From JAHDVS01 sp964370985 (lineage in GTDB: Bacteria; Actinomycetota; Thermoleophilia; Gaiellales; Gaiellaceae): 64,000 bases of DNA. Positions 50,628-59,010 of the stretch are shown in pieces; position 1 is the stretch's first letter, and every line of letters starts with the position of its first letter. The notes beneath the pieces were generated by a model. The model worked only from the letters and a program-made list of their open reading frames with translations. It made no database searches and was not told the DNA's origin. A program made the position numbers and the translations under genes. The stretch spans positions 1 to 64,000 of the forward strand of contig CAYJLE010000010.1 in NCBI GenBank assembly GCA_964370985.1, given 5' to 3'.

Positions 50628-50722
50628 GGCAACTCCGCGAGCATGGCCCGGGCTTTCGCCGCGGAGACCGGGTTGCCCTGCTCGCCGCGGCGCCACTCCG
50701 ACCGCTCCGCGGTGCCTGGCAC
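50624..50722 (-). CDS. Possible 32-residue peptide overlapping the next gene
   Basis: A short frame starts with GTG at 50722, within the palindromic repeat cluster, and ends with TGA overlapping the ATG at 50627. The product ends GNPVSAAKARAMLAELP, a plausible helical peptide. It could be a leader peptide for coupled translation, or chance. Confidence 0.3.
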   Translation of the reverse strand: MPGTAERSEWRRGEQGNPVSAAKARAMLAELP

Positions 50723-50774
50723 GTGCCTGGCACGTGCCAGGCTGGTGCCAGGCACCGGGCGAGGTGCCAGGCAC
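50712..50774. repeat. Cluster of five GTGCCWGGCAC palindromic units
   Basis: Copies lie at 50712-50722 and 50723-50733 (central T), 50734-50742 (cut short), 50745-50755 and 50764-50774 (central A). Each is a 5-bp inverted repeat with one central base. They sit between the YVTN propeller's 3' end and the next gene. Role unknown: protein-binding cluster or extragenic palindrome. Confidence 0.85.
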
Positions 50775-50794
50775 CGGGCGACCGGGCGATGGTG

Positions 50795-51916
50795 TCAGTG
50801 CTGGTGGCCGCCGCCGGCGGAGCCGCCGCCGTCGAGGCGGCCGCCGAGCGGGAGCTCGAGCTCGAGCGGGCGCCCGAAGATCTCGACCTGGCGCTCGTGC
50901 TCCTGGGCGACCGGCGAGAAGCTGACGCCGTTCGGCTCGCCGCCGACCGGGATCCGGTCGACGACCTCGCGGCGCTCGAGATCGACGACGACGAGCTCGC
51001 CGGCCCAGGTCGTGGTGACGAACGCCTGCCGGCCGGTCGGATCGACGGCGACACCGTGGGCGCCGGAGCCGACCGTGAGCAGGCCCGTCACGGTCATCGC
51101 GGCGGTGTCGACGAACGCGAGCGTGTCGCCCGGCGCCTCCTTCGTGCCCTGGGAGGCAACGAGGAGCGTCGCCCCGTCGGGCGTGACGGCGACCTGCACC
51201 GGCCCCGCCGGCACCGCAACTCGCCCGGCGACGGCCATGGCCTCGAGATCGACCTTGACGACCTCGCCGGGCGCGTTCAGGGAGACGTAGGCGTGGCTTC
51301 CGTCGGGCGAGTAGGCGACCTGGACGGGCGCCTCTCCCACGCGCACGTCGCCGAGCGGACGCAGGCCCTCGACGTCGTAGAGCGTGACGGTGTCGGCGCC
51401 CATGTTGGCCACGAGCGCCGTCCGCCCGTCCGGGCTCGGGCGCAGACCGTGCGGATAGGAGCCGGCCGGCAACTCCGCGTCGAGCGACATCGCCGCCACG
51501 TCGATGACGGCGACCGTGTCGGTGCCGGCGACGGTGACGAGGGCGCGGCGGCCGTTGGGTGTCACGATCACGTGGGCGGGGGCCTCGCCGACGAGGACGG
51601 TGCCGACCACGGTGCCGCCGGTCGGGTCGATCGCGGCGACGAGCCCGCGGGCGGTGCTGGTCGCCCAGACTGTGCGCCCGTCCGGGGAAACCTGGACGTT
51701 GTGGGGCGCGGCAATCCCCGCGAGCACGGTGACGACGAGGTGCGTGTCTGCATCGATTCCGGTGAGCCGGTCGGAGCCTTCGTTTGCGACCCAGATCGTC
51801 CCTTCGAGGACGCCGCCGCCGCCGCGCTCCTCGACGAGGGCGAAGGAGAGCGCGGCAGGCAGCGCGATCGCGGCAGCGAGGGCGACGGTGACGGTGGCCA
51901 CGAAGCGGCGGCTCAT
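50795..51916 (-). CDS. Secreted YVTN-type beta-propeller protein
   Basis: A 373-residue protein. After a signal or anchor helix (TVTVALAAAIALPAALSFAL), about six blades are seen, each with a DxxxxTV-type strand and PDG turn (VQVSPDGRTVWAT, VIVTPNGRRALVT, LRPSPDGRTALVAN, VAYSPDGSHAYVS, VAVTPDGATLLVA, VAVDPTGRQAFVT). The C-terminus ends with Gly and GGGHQH. Such propellers often carry surface or nitrite-reductase-like roles; heme d1 ligands are not evident. ATG 51916 overlaps the ctaA stop (ATGA), so it may support heme or respiratory functions (inference). Confidence 0.85.
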   Translation of the reverse strand: MSRRFVATVTVALAAAIALPAALSFALVEERGGGGVLEGTIWVANEGSDRLTGIDADTHLVVTVLAGIAAPHNVQVSPDGRTVWATSTARGLVAAIDPTGGTVVGTVLVGEAPAHVIVTPNGRRALVTVAGTDTVAVIDVAAMSLDAELPAGSYPHGLRPSPDGRTALVANMGADTVTLYDVEGLRPLGDVRVGEAPVQVAYSPDGSHAYVSLNAPGEVVKVDLEAMAVAGRVAVPAGPVQVAVTPDGATLLVASQGTKEAPGDTLAFVDTAAMTVTGLLTVGSGAHGVAVDPTGRQAFVTTTWAGELVVVDLERREVVDRIPVGGEPNGVSFSPVAQEHERQVEIFGRPLELELPLGGRLDGGGSAGGGHQH

Positions 51917-52866
51917 CGACCCGCCTGGTGCGCGACCGCCTCGACCGGAGTCCGGGAGCGGAGCGCAGTCGGGGCGAGGACGAACGCGAGCAGAGCGACG
52001 GTGGCAGCCCAGACGGTGCCGCCGCCGGCGACGTGGAGGATGCGAAACACTTCATGGGCGAGCGAGCCGTGGCTCGAGAGCACCATGCCGATCCCGAAGC
52101 CGACCTGGGCGAGCGCGGCGCAGGCGGGTGCCGCCCCGAGCAGCCGCGGTCCGCGGCCGCGCAGGGCGAGCACGAACAGGACGAGCGCGAGCGCGAGCGC
52201 CGCGTACCCGGTCGAGCGATGCACGACCTGGAGGACGGCGAGGCTGCCGCCGCTCGCGACGCCGCCGTTGCACGCGGGCCACTCCTCGCCGCAGGCATGC
52301 ATCCCGTCGGTAGTGACGACCGCGGCGCCGAGCGAGACGAGCAGGAGTGCGGCGGTGGCGAGCGTGAGCGCGACCCGCCGGAACCCGTCGCTCACGGGCA
52401 GGGGCCCGCGGCGCACCGCTATCGCGGCAGCGAACGTGGCGAGCGCGAGCATCGCCATCCCGACCATGAAGTGGACACCGACGAGCCTGTCGGGAAGCTC
52501 GAGCCAGACCACGATCGCGCCGAGCACGGCCTGGAACGGCACGAGCACGACCGCCGCGGCGAGCGGCACGAGGAGGTCGCGGCGCGAACGGTAGCGCCGG
52601 AGCGCCCACACCGTCGCCCAGACGAGCAGCGCGATCGAGATCGCCGCCGTCGCCCGGTGCGAGAACTCGATCAGCGGCTCCTTGTAGCCGGACGGCACGA
52701 TCCGCCCGCCGCAGAGCGGCCAGTCGGGGCAGCCGAGCCCGGACTCGGACACGCGCACGATCCCCCCGACCGCGACGAGCGCCCACACGGCAACGGCGGT
52801 CGCGACGACGAGCCGCCGGAATCCGGCCGCGAGGTCGGGCGGGGGCGTGTCGGCGTCGGCTGGCAC
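51913..52866 (-). CDS. ctaA: Heme A synthase (COX15/CtaA family)
   Basis: A 317-residue membrane protein with about eight helices. GGIVRVSESGLGCPDWPLCGG is the family hallmark; paired His for heme ligation lie in EFSHRATAAIS, GVHFMVGMAM, QVVHRSTGYA and RILHVAGGG. A CxxxxxxxC loop (HACGEEWPACNGG) fits the extracellular Cys pair. It oxidises heme O to heme A for cytochrome oxidase. GTG 52866 is the first start. No ctaB or cox genes appear nearby; it couples to the propeller gene by ATGA. Confidence 0.93.
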   Translation of the reverse strand: MPADADTPPPDLAAGFRRLVVATAVAVWALVAVGGIVRVSESGLGCPDWPLCGGRIVPSGYKEPLIEFSHRATAAISIALLVWATVWALRRYRSRRDLLVPLAAAVVLVPFQAVLGAIVVWLELPDRLVGVHFMVGMAMLALATFAAAIAVRRGPLPVSDGFRRVALTLATAALLLVSLGAAVVTTDGMHACGEEWPACNGGVASGGSLAVLQVVHRSTGYAALALALVLFVLALRGRGPRLLGAAPACAALAQVGFGIGMVLSSHGSLAHEVFRILHVAGGGTVWAATVALLAFVLAPTALRSRTPVEAVAHQAGR

Positions 52867-53033
52867 CGTCGCAAGTATCGGCCAAGGCGCCCGAGCGCCG
52901 CTCCGGTCAGAGACAACCCCGATCGCCGAGCCTGATCGGCGTCGACACGTGGGTCATGGACAGCCGTCCGCGAGTGTCGCCGGCCGAGCCGCAACCCGCG
53001 TAAGACGGCACCGCGATCCGGGCGACTCACGCA

Positions 53034-53039
53034 TAGCAT
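53034..53039 (+). promoter_or_regulatory. -10 hexamer TAGCAT, leaderless promoter
   Basis: TAGCAT, 6 nt, ATG 53046 of a secreted-protein gene. Confidence 0.6.
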
Positions 53040-53045
53040 CCGGGC

Positions 53046-53717
53046 ATGCGGCGCATCTCTGCTCTCACCCTCCTCGTCGTGTTGCTCGCGCCCGGCGCTT
53101 CGCTGGGCGCAGCCACCCCGCTCTCCCCCGTCCCCGGGGCGGTGGTCGAGACCTCCCACCCCGTCTTCACCTGGAGCCTGCCGGCGAGCGAGGAGTCGGA
53201 CGGGATCTACGTCGCGAACGCGCCGGGAACGACGGTCGAGGGCAGGCTCTTCGACGAGAGCCTCGTCGACCTGGACGTCTTCTTCGGCGGCGAGACCTCC
53301 TGGTCGCCAAGCTCGCCCCTGCCCGCCGGAACGTACTGGTGGAACGTCCGGTCGCACGACCTGGACTCCTGGACGAGCTACTACAGCGCCCCGGTGTCGT
53401 TCTCGATCCCGCCGCGCGTGCGGATCGCGTCGGTCAAGGTGCGCCGCTACGGGTTCATCCACAACCTCGACGTCACGGTCGTCTTTGCGGCGAATACCAG
53501 CTCCGCGCGCGTCTCGGTCGCCGCCCGGCGCGGCTCGCGGACCGTCTGGAGCAGGGCCGAGACGTACGACTACGTCTCGATCGGCGGCACCGACACCGCC
53601 TACTTCTCCTGGTACACCCGCGGCCGGATCCGGCCGGGCACGCCGCTCCGGTTGACCGTCACGATCGACGCGGCCGGCGCGCGGGCGTCGGCGACCAAGA
53701 CCGTCCGCGCCCCGTAG
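53046..53717 (+). CDS. Secreted protein with Ig/FnIII-like domain
   Basis: A 223-residue exported protein. The signal peptide (RRISALTLLVVLLAPGASLG) is followed by a fibronectin-type domain: TPLSPVPGAVVETSHPVFTWSLPASEES ... LPAGTYWWNVRSHDLD ... YYSAPVSFSI, the pattern of bacterial FnIII/"YtkA-like" adhesin modules. The second half (~125-223) is beta-rich with basic residues. It may bind surfaces or glycans; no enzyme motif is seen. ATG 53046 has TAGCAT 6 nt upstream. It is convergent with the DUF488 gene. Confidence 0.75.
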   Translation: MRRISALTLLVVLLAPGASLGAATPLSPVPGAVVETSHPVFTWSLPASEESDGIYVANAPGTTVEGRLFDESLVDLDVFFGGETSWSPSSPLPAGTYWWNVRSHDLDSWTSYYSAPVSFSIPPRVRIASVKVRRYGFIHNLDVTVVFAANTSSARVSVAARRGSRTVWSRAETYDYVSIGGTDTAYFSWYTRGRIRPGTPLRLTVTIDAAGARASATKTVRAP

Positions 53718-53727
53718 GCCCGCGGCC

Positions 53728-54375
53728 TCAGTCGCCCCGGGAGCCCCGCCGCGGCTGGCCGCGGGGAACGGGCCGCGGCGAGCGCCACTCCGCCGCCGGG
53801 TCGGCGAACAGCGGCTGCTGGCGCCCACGCTCGTCGCGGGCGGCGAGATCGGCCTCGGTCTCGAGCCGGCCGTCGCCGCGGACGTGGAGGACGTCGACGC
53901 CGCGCCCGGCGAGCGCCCGCCCGACGAGCAGGCGGCGGTGGCAGCCTGCCGGATCCTCCTCGGCGCACATGATCGCGACACGGGCGCGGCCCGCCTCGCC
54001 GAGCAGCCGCTCGAGCCCGGCGGCGAAGAACCGGGTCGAGGCGACTCGTCCGTAAAGGACATGCCCCTCTAGGTCGTAGAGCTCGTCCTCCTCCGGGCGG
54101 CCGCCGAGCTCCCCGCCCAGGTAGAGGTAGCGGATCCCGACCGCCGCCAGGGAGCCCCGCAGGTTGCGGCCGCTCATGTGCGGCGCGTGGCGCGAGTAGG
54201 GGGCCGAGCGCACGTCGGCGACGACCTCGATCCCGTGCAGGCGCAGCAGCTCGAGGAACCGCTCGAGCGGATGGCTCGAGTGGCCGATCGAGTAGACCGC
54301 GCTCCCACCCGCGGCCGCGCGCTCCCCGGCGCGCCCCGCGCGCGTCGGCTCCCCGCTTCGCCCGTGCTCCGTCAC
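53728..54375 (-). CDS. DUF488-family protein
   Basis: A 215-residue protein of the DUF488 family: YSIGHSSHPLERFLELLRLHGIEVVADVRSAPYSRHAPHM near the start, YLYLGGELGGRP and VAIMCAEEDPAGCHRRLLVGRAL holding the conserved Cys-x-E-x-CHR segment. The function is unknown, though these proteins often sit near DNA repair or redox genes. GTG 54375 follows TACGCT by 10 nt. It is divergent from a fragment of an ADP-ribosylglycohydrolase. Confidence 0.86.
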   Translation of the reverse strand: MTEHGRSGEPTRAGRAGERAAAGGSAVYSIGHSSHPLERFLELLRLHGIEVVADVRSAPYSRHAPHMSGRNLRGSLAAVGIRYLYLGGELGGRPEEDELYDLEGHVLYGRVASTRFFAAGLERLLGEAGRARVAIMCAEEDPAGCHRRLLVGRALAGRGVDVLHVRGDGRLETEADLAARDERGRQQPLFADPAAEWRSPRPVPRGQPRRGSRGD

Positions 54376-54396
54376 GGTCCCCCGAAGCGTACGCTG

Positions 54397-54663
54397 CCGG
54401 CGAGCGGCCCGTTCTACTCGACCCTCGTCGCCCGCGACTTCGAGCACGGCGTCGTCCTCGCCGTCAACCACTCCGGCGACTCCGACTCGACCGGCGCGAT
54501 CGCCGGCGCCTTCCTCGGCACCCGGCTCGGCGCCGCCGCGATCCCCGACCGCTGGCTCGCCGACCTCGAGCTGCGCGACGAGATCGAGACGGTCGCCCGC
54601 GACCTTGCCGCGCACTTCGACGGCGAGGCCGCCGGCGACCTGGAGCGCTACCCGCCCTGGTAA
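54397..54663 (+). pseudogene. ADP-ribosylglycohydrolase C-terminal remnant
   Basis: About 88 residues match only the end of the ADP-ribosylglycohydrolase/DraG fold: EHGVVLAVNHSGDSDSTGAIAGAFLG carries the GDSDSTG metal site, and the tail has AIPDRWLADLELRDEIETVARDL. The first ~200 residues and the N-terminal metal ligands are missing, and no good start codon leads into it. The break is directly against the start region of the divergent DUF488 gene. It appears to be a deletion remnant, unless an assembly error removed the rest. Confidence 0.7.
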
Positions 54664-54683
54664 GCCGGCCGGGCGCGGGCCCG

Positions 54684-55079
54684 CTACCGCACCGCGGTCG
54701 CCTCGATCTCGACGAGGAGCTCGGGGTACGCGAGCCGGGCGACGCCGAGCAGCGTGGCCGCCGGCATGACGCCGGCCGCCGCGAGCGGGCCGGCGAAGAC
54801 GTCGTTGTGAGCGAGGAAGGCGTCGACGTCGGTGGTGTAGATGGTCAGGCGCACGACGTCGGCGAGGCTCATCCCGCCGCCGGCGAGCACGGCCTCGAGG
54901 TTGTCGAGAGCGAGCGCGATCTGGGCTGCCATGTCGCCGGGATGCTGCGGCGCGCCGTCGGCGTCGGAGGCAATCTGGCCGGAGACGACGAGCATCCGCT
55001 CGAAGCCCTCGACGAGCTCGGCCTGGTTGAATCCGTACTGCTGCGACCACGGCCACGGGTTCACTGCGGTGCGTTTCAT
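54684..55079 (-). CDS. RidA-family protein
   Basis: A 131-residue YjgF/YER057c/UK114-type protein. Characteristic segments are QYGFNQAELVEGFERMLVVSGQIASDADG, HPGDMAAQIALALDNLEAVLAGGG and ADVVRLTIYTTDVDAFLAHNDVF, ending YPELLVEIEATAV; the final Arg/Glu usually bind the enamine/imine. RidA clears reactive 2-aminoacrylate. ATG 55079 is chosen by homology; an in-frame ATG 51 bp upstream would add a non-conserved extension. It ends 21 bp after the ARH remnant, on the opposite strand. Confidence 0.88.
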   Translation of the reverse strand: MKRTAVNPWPWSQQYGFNQAELVEGFERMLVVSGQIASDADGAPQHPGDMAAQIALALDNLEAVLAGGGMSLADVVRLTIYTTDVDAFLAHNDVFAGPLAAAGVMPAATLLGVARLAYPELLVEIEATAVR

Positions 55080-55910
55080 CCGGATCGTCCCTTCGGGAGA
55101 GGTTGACACTAGGACCGCGAATCCTGCCATGCTTCCTCCCGGCCCGGCACGCTCGCGCGTCTCGCCGGCGTCACCGCCCTCCTCCACGACCCTCGAGCGC
55201 CTTGCGGAGACCCCGGCCGCACCGACCGGTCCCCCTGGAGATCCGGGCGGCGGGAGCCACGCGGAAGGATCTTGGCCGTCCCCGGCGCCCGTCAACCGGC
55301 TCCTCGAGCCACGTCCGGCGGAGCTCGCGGGCGTCCCGCTCGACTCCCCCCTCGCCACCGACGACCTCCTCGTCGCCGGGCTCCGCACCACCGGGCGCTG
55401 TGTCAGGGTCGAGCTCACGGTCGCGTCCCACCGCTTCGACGCGCCGGTCTGGTTCTGCGGCCCCTGGCCGTTCGGCTTCGGCTCCTCGGGCAGGAGGGCT
55501 TCTTCCGCTTCTTCCGCGTCACCGTCTGCGCGGCGCACGATTGGGTCGAGCTCGTGCAAGAGCCAGCAGCGGCCGACGGGCCGTGACGATCGACCCGAAC
55601 GACAGCCGACCAGAAGGACCCCGTCGCCAACCGGGCCTCCGTCGACGGTAAGCCCCGGACCCGGACGCGGGGTCAACGGACGCTCCGACCATTCCCCCCT
55701 CGAGCTTGCGCCGCCGGCACCCGTCACACCGGGCGCGCCGCCGTCATCGAGCGCGCCCTCCGCCACGCCCCCGGCAAACGGGCGTCGGACGTGACGGCGC
55801 GATCGGGACCAGGGATCCCTTCGGGCAGGCGCCGGGCGCATCCACCCCGCTGCCGACGCCCCCGCCGGCCCCGGGTTCCGTCCGGCGGGCCCGCTACGCT
55901 GTTGGCAGTT
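55080..55910. other. 831-bp stretch with no intact gene
   Basis: Between ridA and the HNH gene I see no intact frame with protein-like composition on either strand except the frame-shifted candidate at 55310-55586. The first 200 bp and the last 320 bp are Pro/Arg-rich in every frame, typical of high-GC noncoding DNA. TACGCT at 55895-55900 lies 10 nt before the HNH start. Confidence 0.6.
55310..55586 (+). pseudogene. Possible frame-shifted small gene
   Basis: One frame reads ELAGVPLDSPLATDDLL, then GLRTTGRCVRVELTVASHRFDAPVWFCGPWPFGFGS; at about 55490 a +1 shift continues as QEGFFRFFRVTVCAAHDWVELVQEP and stops at 55586. Both halves look protein-like (aromatics, low Arg), while surrounding frames do not. 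It could be a pseudogene or a single-base sequencing error. No family is recognised. Confidence 0.35.
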
Positions 55911-57122
55911 ATGGCAACGCCTTGTGATGTGGATCTCGGCTCGCTCAGCCTCGACGAGCTCGAGGCGGAGCTGGCGACGCTCGCCTCGCACCTGTACGCA
56001 GGCACCTGCCGCTGGCTCGAGCTGGTCTGCGAGCTCGACCGCCGCAGCGGCTGGGCAGGATCGGGCCGCGCGTCGCTTTCGGAGTGGCTCGCCTGGCGCT
56101 GCGCGCTCACCCCGAGAGCCGCCCGCGAGCACGTCCGGGTCGCCCGCCGCCTGCCCGAGCTCCCGCTCGTCCATGCCGCGTTCGCCCGTGGGGAGCTCTC
56201 CTACGCGAAGGTGCGCGCCCTCACCCGGGTCGCGAGCGCCGCCAACGAGGAGGAGCTGCTCGACCTCGCCGCGGGCTTGACCGCGGCCCAGCTCGAGCGG
56301 GCGGTCAGCGCCTACCGGCGTGTCACGACCGCCGAGGCCCGCGACCTCCAGGAGAGCACCTACCTGGCCGTCTCCTGGGAGCCGGACGGGTCGCTCAGCC
56401 TGCGCGGCCGGCTTGCCCCCGAGGACGGGGCGCTGCTCCTCAGGGCGCTCGAGGCGATGCGGGATGCCCGCTGGCGGGAGGAGCGCGGTTCCGCGGAACC
56501 GCGGCCCGCCCGCCAGGCAACCAACGCCGAAGCGCTCGTCGCCGTCGCAGACGCAGCCCTCGCCCACGAGGGCGCCGGCCGCCCGGGCGGCGAGCGCTAC
56601 CAGATCGTCGTTCACACGGACGAGAGCGCGCTTGCCCACGACAGCGAGGGCGGCTGCCAGCTCGACGACGGCCCCGCCCTCGCCGCCGAGACCGCCCGCC
56701 GCCTCGCCTGCGACGCCTCGATCACCCGAAACGGGCGGAAAACCCGGACGATCCCGCCGCCGCTACGCCGCGCCCTGAAGACCCGAGACCGAGGCTGCCG
56801 CTTCCCCGGCTGCGACAACCGTCGCTTCCTCGACGCCCACCACCTCCACCACTGGGCCAGAGGCGGCCCCACCACCCTCACGAACCTCGTCCTGCTCTGC
56901 CGCCGCCACCACCAGCTCGTCCACGAAGGCGGCTGGCACATCGACCAGCGGGCGCGCTTCCACGACCCCCGCGGACACCCACTCCCCGCCGCGCCCCCGC
57001 TCCCCCGCGGCCACCCAGACCAGCTCCCCGGGCGAAACGGCGACCCCCTCCACCTCGCCGACGCCGTCCACGCGCTGCTCGCGATCTCGCCCTACCGCGT
57101 GGCCTTCGCGACACCGAGCTGA
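55911..57122 (+). CDS. DUF222/HNH endonuclease-domain protein (13E12-type)
   Basis: A 403-residue protein. The N-terminal DUF222 region (~1-240) is helical, with WLELVCELDRRSGWAGSGRASLSEWLAWRCALTPRAAREHVRVARRL. The C-terminal HNH module (~290-345) has CRFPGCDNRRFLDAHHLHHWARGGPTTLTNLVLLCRRHHQLVHEGGW, with the two CxxC-like zinc pairs and the HH catalytic His. Such genes are abundant, often multi-copy, in actinobacteria and are thought to be mobile or selfish. ATG 55911 has TACGCT 10 nt upstream. No partner gene was seen. Confidence 0.92.
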   Translation: MATPCDVDLGSLSLDELEAELATLASHLYAGTCRWLELVCELDRRSGWAGSGRASLSEWLAWRCALTPRAAREHVRVARRLPELPLVHAAFARGELSYAKVRALTRVASAANEEELLDLAAGLTAAQLERAVSAYRRVTTAEARDLQESTYLAVSWEPDGSLSLRGRLAPEDGALLLRALEAMRDARWREERGSAEPRPARQATNAEALVAVADAALAHEGAGRPGGERYQIVVHTDESALAHDSEGGCQLDDGPALAAETARRLACDASITRNGRKTRTIPPPLRRALKTRDRGCRFPGCDNRRFLDAHHLHHWARGGPTTLTNLVLLCRRHHQLVHEGGWHIDQRARFHDPRGHPLPAAPPLPRGHPDQLPGRNGDPLHLADAVHALLAISPYRVAFATPS

Positions 57123-57534
57123 AGGGTGCGGCCTCGGCGAACTCGGGCTCTTGAACGACTGGGTCGCGGATATCGCCAATCTCACGTGTCCTCGCCCGCC
57201 ACGACCGAGAGCGAGCATGGTACGACCAGTGGATCGCAAGCGTTGATCTCGCCTGAGGGCGCCGTCTGGATCGTCGCGGTAGCGATTCGGGAGGTCGGGC
57301 GATGGTGACGGGAATGGCCAGGCTCACCGAGTACCCGATGCCCGGCCCGGACGATGCGATCTTCGGGACGGTGACGGCGGGCTCGGCGCGCGTTGCGAAG
57401 CCGCCCGAGCCCTCCGCCGGCGACACCGGCAAGGATGCCCGCGGGCCGGGCGAGTCTGGCATACTGGCCGGCGCAGACGAAAACGAGGGGTCGCCCGTTC
57501 TGCGGTCGCTGCGGGGGCTCCGCTGCGTACAGCC
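57123..57534. other. 412-bp stretch without a supported gene
   Basis: Frames on both strands are short or of shadow composition. A CATACT hexamer at 57460-57465 could be the -10 of the downstream Rpf gene, giving a leader of about 60 nt rich in G/C hairpins. I looked for a c-di-AMP (ydaO) riboswitch, common before rpf genes, and did not recognise its core. Confidence 0.5.
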
Positions 57535-58035
57535 ATGAGATGCACGAGACTCACGTCCGCGTTGCTTGCCGTCGGCGTCGCCGCCGCGCTCGCGGCTCCG
57601 GCCTCCGCGCATCGCACCGACCCGCTCGACCTCGTCCACGAGATCGAGCACGCGATCGCCGACACGAACAACCTCCGCGAGGATCGAGGCCTACCTGGGT
57701 TCCCGGTCGACCTCACCCATCAGGAGGCGACCGACGAGGCGGTGCTGCTCGAGACGCTCAGGCTCTGGAACAAGCGCTTCAACCGGAACCTGAAGAAGAG
57801 CTTCTGGTGGGAGCTCGCGCTCTGCGAATCCGACGGGAACTGGTCGATGAAGAACGAGTACCACGGCGGGCTGTCGTTCCACCCGAGGACCTGGGCCGCC
57901 TACCGGTCGAAGCAGCTCCCGAAGTACGCGTACCTCGCCACCCCGGCCGAGCAGATCCGCGTCGCCCGCAAGGTCCAGGCCGACCAGGGCTGGGAGGCCT
58001 GGCCCACCTGCAGCCTGAGAGCCGGCTTGCGCTGA
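57535..58035 (+). CDS. Resuscitation-promoting factor-like transglycosylase
   Basis: A 166-residue exported protein: signal peptide (~1-25, ending ASA) and a helical region, then a lysozyme-like Rpf domain with WWELALCESDGNWSMKNEYHGGLSFHPRTWAAY, in which the Glu of CESDGNW is catalytic, and QIRVARKVQADQGWEAWPTC. Two Cys can pair as in Rpf domains. It likely cuts peptidoglycan during growth or exit from dormancy. ATG 57535 is assigned from the signal peptide. Confidence 0.88.
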   Translation: MRCTRLTSALLAVGVAAALAAPASAHRTDPLDLVHEIEHAIADTNNLREDRGLPGFPVDLTHQEATDEAVLLETLRLWNKRFNRNLKKSFWWELALCESDGNWSMKNEYHGGLSFHPRTWAAYRSKQLPKYAYLATPAEQIRVARKVQADQGWEAWPTCSLRAGLR

Positions 58036-58065
58036 CGCAACCCCGACTACCGCCGCGCGCGGCGG

Positions 58066-58071
58066 TAGCGT
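58066..58071 (+). promoter_or_regulatory. -10 hexamer TAGCGT, leaderless SNase-lipoprotein promoter
   Basis: TAGCGT, 7 nt, GTG 58079. This favours 58079 over the in-frame GTG at 58070. Confidence 0.55.
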
Positions 58072-58078
58072 GAGGGCC

Positions 58079-58978
58079 GTGAAACCGCTGTTCGCCGCGC
58101 TCTGCGCTCTCGCGCTCGCCGCCTGCACGGGCGACGGGCCGAACGAGCAGGCCGCGCCCCCGGCGGACAGCGGGACTCCGGGGACCGGCGCTGCCGTGAC
58201 CGCGACTCGTGAGCCGACGTTCGTGGTCGCGAGGATCGCCGACGGCGACACGATCGAGCTCGAGGGCGGACGCCGGGTACGGCTTCTCCAGATCGACGCC
58301 CCCGAGCTCACAGACGAGTGCTACGGGCAGGAGGCGGCCGCGGTTCTGCGCGAGCTGCTGGAGCCGGGCGACCCGGTCACGCTCGAGCGCGACCTCGGGC
58401 TCGACGACGTCGACGAGCACGGTCGGCTGCTGCGCTACGTCCATAGCGGGCCACGCAACCTGAACGTCCTGCTCGTCCGCCGCGGCGCCGCAACCCCCTA
58501 TTTCTACCGGGGCGAGCGCGGCGAGTACGCCGACCGCCTCATCCGGGCTGCGAAGCGGGCACGGGCGGGGAAGCGCGGCCTCTGGGGTGCCTGCCCGGGC
58601 ACCCCGCTCGACCCGCTGCGCGCCGCAGCAACCGGCCCCGCGACCGAGCCGACAGCCGCGACCTGCCCCGGAGCCGTACCCTGGGCCGAGGCGCGCGGCC
58701 ACATCGGCGAGCGAGTCACCGTGCGCGGGCGCGTCGCCGGCACCGAGTATGCGCGGGACGCGGATGGCCAGCCGACCTTCCTGAACCTCGGCCGCGACTA
58801 CCCGGATCCCGGGCGGGTCACCGTCGTCATCTGGGGCAGGGACCGCGGCCGCTTCCCCGGGCCGCCCGAGACCGTCTACGCGGGCCGGACGATCTGCGCG
58901 ACCGGGACGCTCGAGCTCTACGATGACGTCCCGGAGCTCGAGATCTCCGCCTCGACGCAGATCGAGGTCGTCGAGTAA
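58079..58978 (+). CDS. Thermonuclease-family lipoprotein with OB-fold domain
   Basis: A 299-residue lipoprotein. The signal ends LALAAC (lipobox), then an SNase domain (~48-170): VARIADGDTIELEGGRRVRLLQIDAPEL, with the catalytic Arg and Asp of the SNase motif, and LGLDDVDEHGRLLRYVH, LLVRRGAATPYF. Residues ~190-299 form an OB-like domain (RGHIGERVTVRGRVAGTEYARDADGQPTFLNLGRDYPDPGRVTVVIWGRD), found next to nucleases. It may degrade external nucleic acids for nutrient gain. GTG 58079 has TAGCGT 7 nt upstream. Confidence 0.88.
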   Translation: MKPLFAALCALALAACTGDGPNEQAAPPADSGTPGTGAAVTATREPTFVVARIADGDTIELEGGRRVRLLQIDAPELTDECYGQEAAAVLRELLEPGDPVTLERDLGLDDVDEHGRLLRYVHSGPRNLNVLLVRRGAATPYFYRGERGEYADRLIRAAKRARAGKRGLWGACPGTPLDPLRAAATGPATEPTAATCPGAVPWAEARGHIGERVTVRGRVAGTEYARDADGQPTFLNLGRDYPDPGRVTVVIWGRDRGRFPGPPETVYAGRTICATGTLELYDDVPELEISASTQIEVVE

Positions 58979-59010
58979 TCCGGGGCGGCCCCGGCTCCGT
59001 AGACCGGGTG

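Noticed and set aside
57400..57534. c-di-AMP (ydaO-type) riboswitch before the Rpf gene
   Set aside because: Common before rpf genes in actinobacteria, but the conserved core was not recognised and only about 60 nt follow the possible -10.
57302..57538. 78-codon plus-strand frame upstream of the Rpf gene
   Set aside because: Low-complexity, no SD or -10 signature, and it overlaps the likely Rpf promoter.
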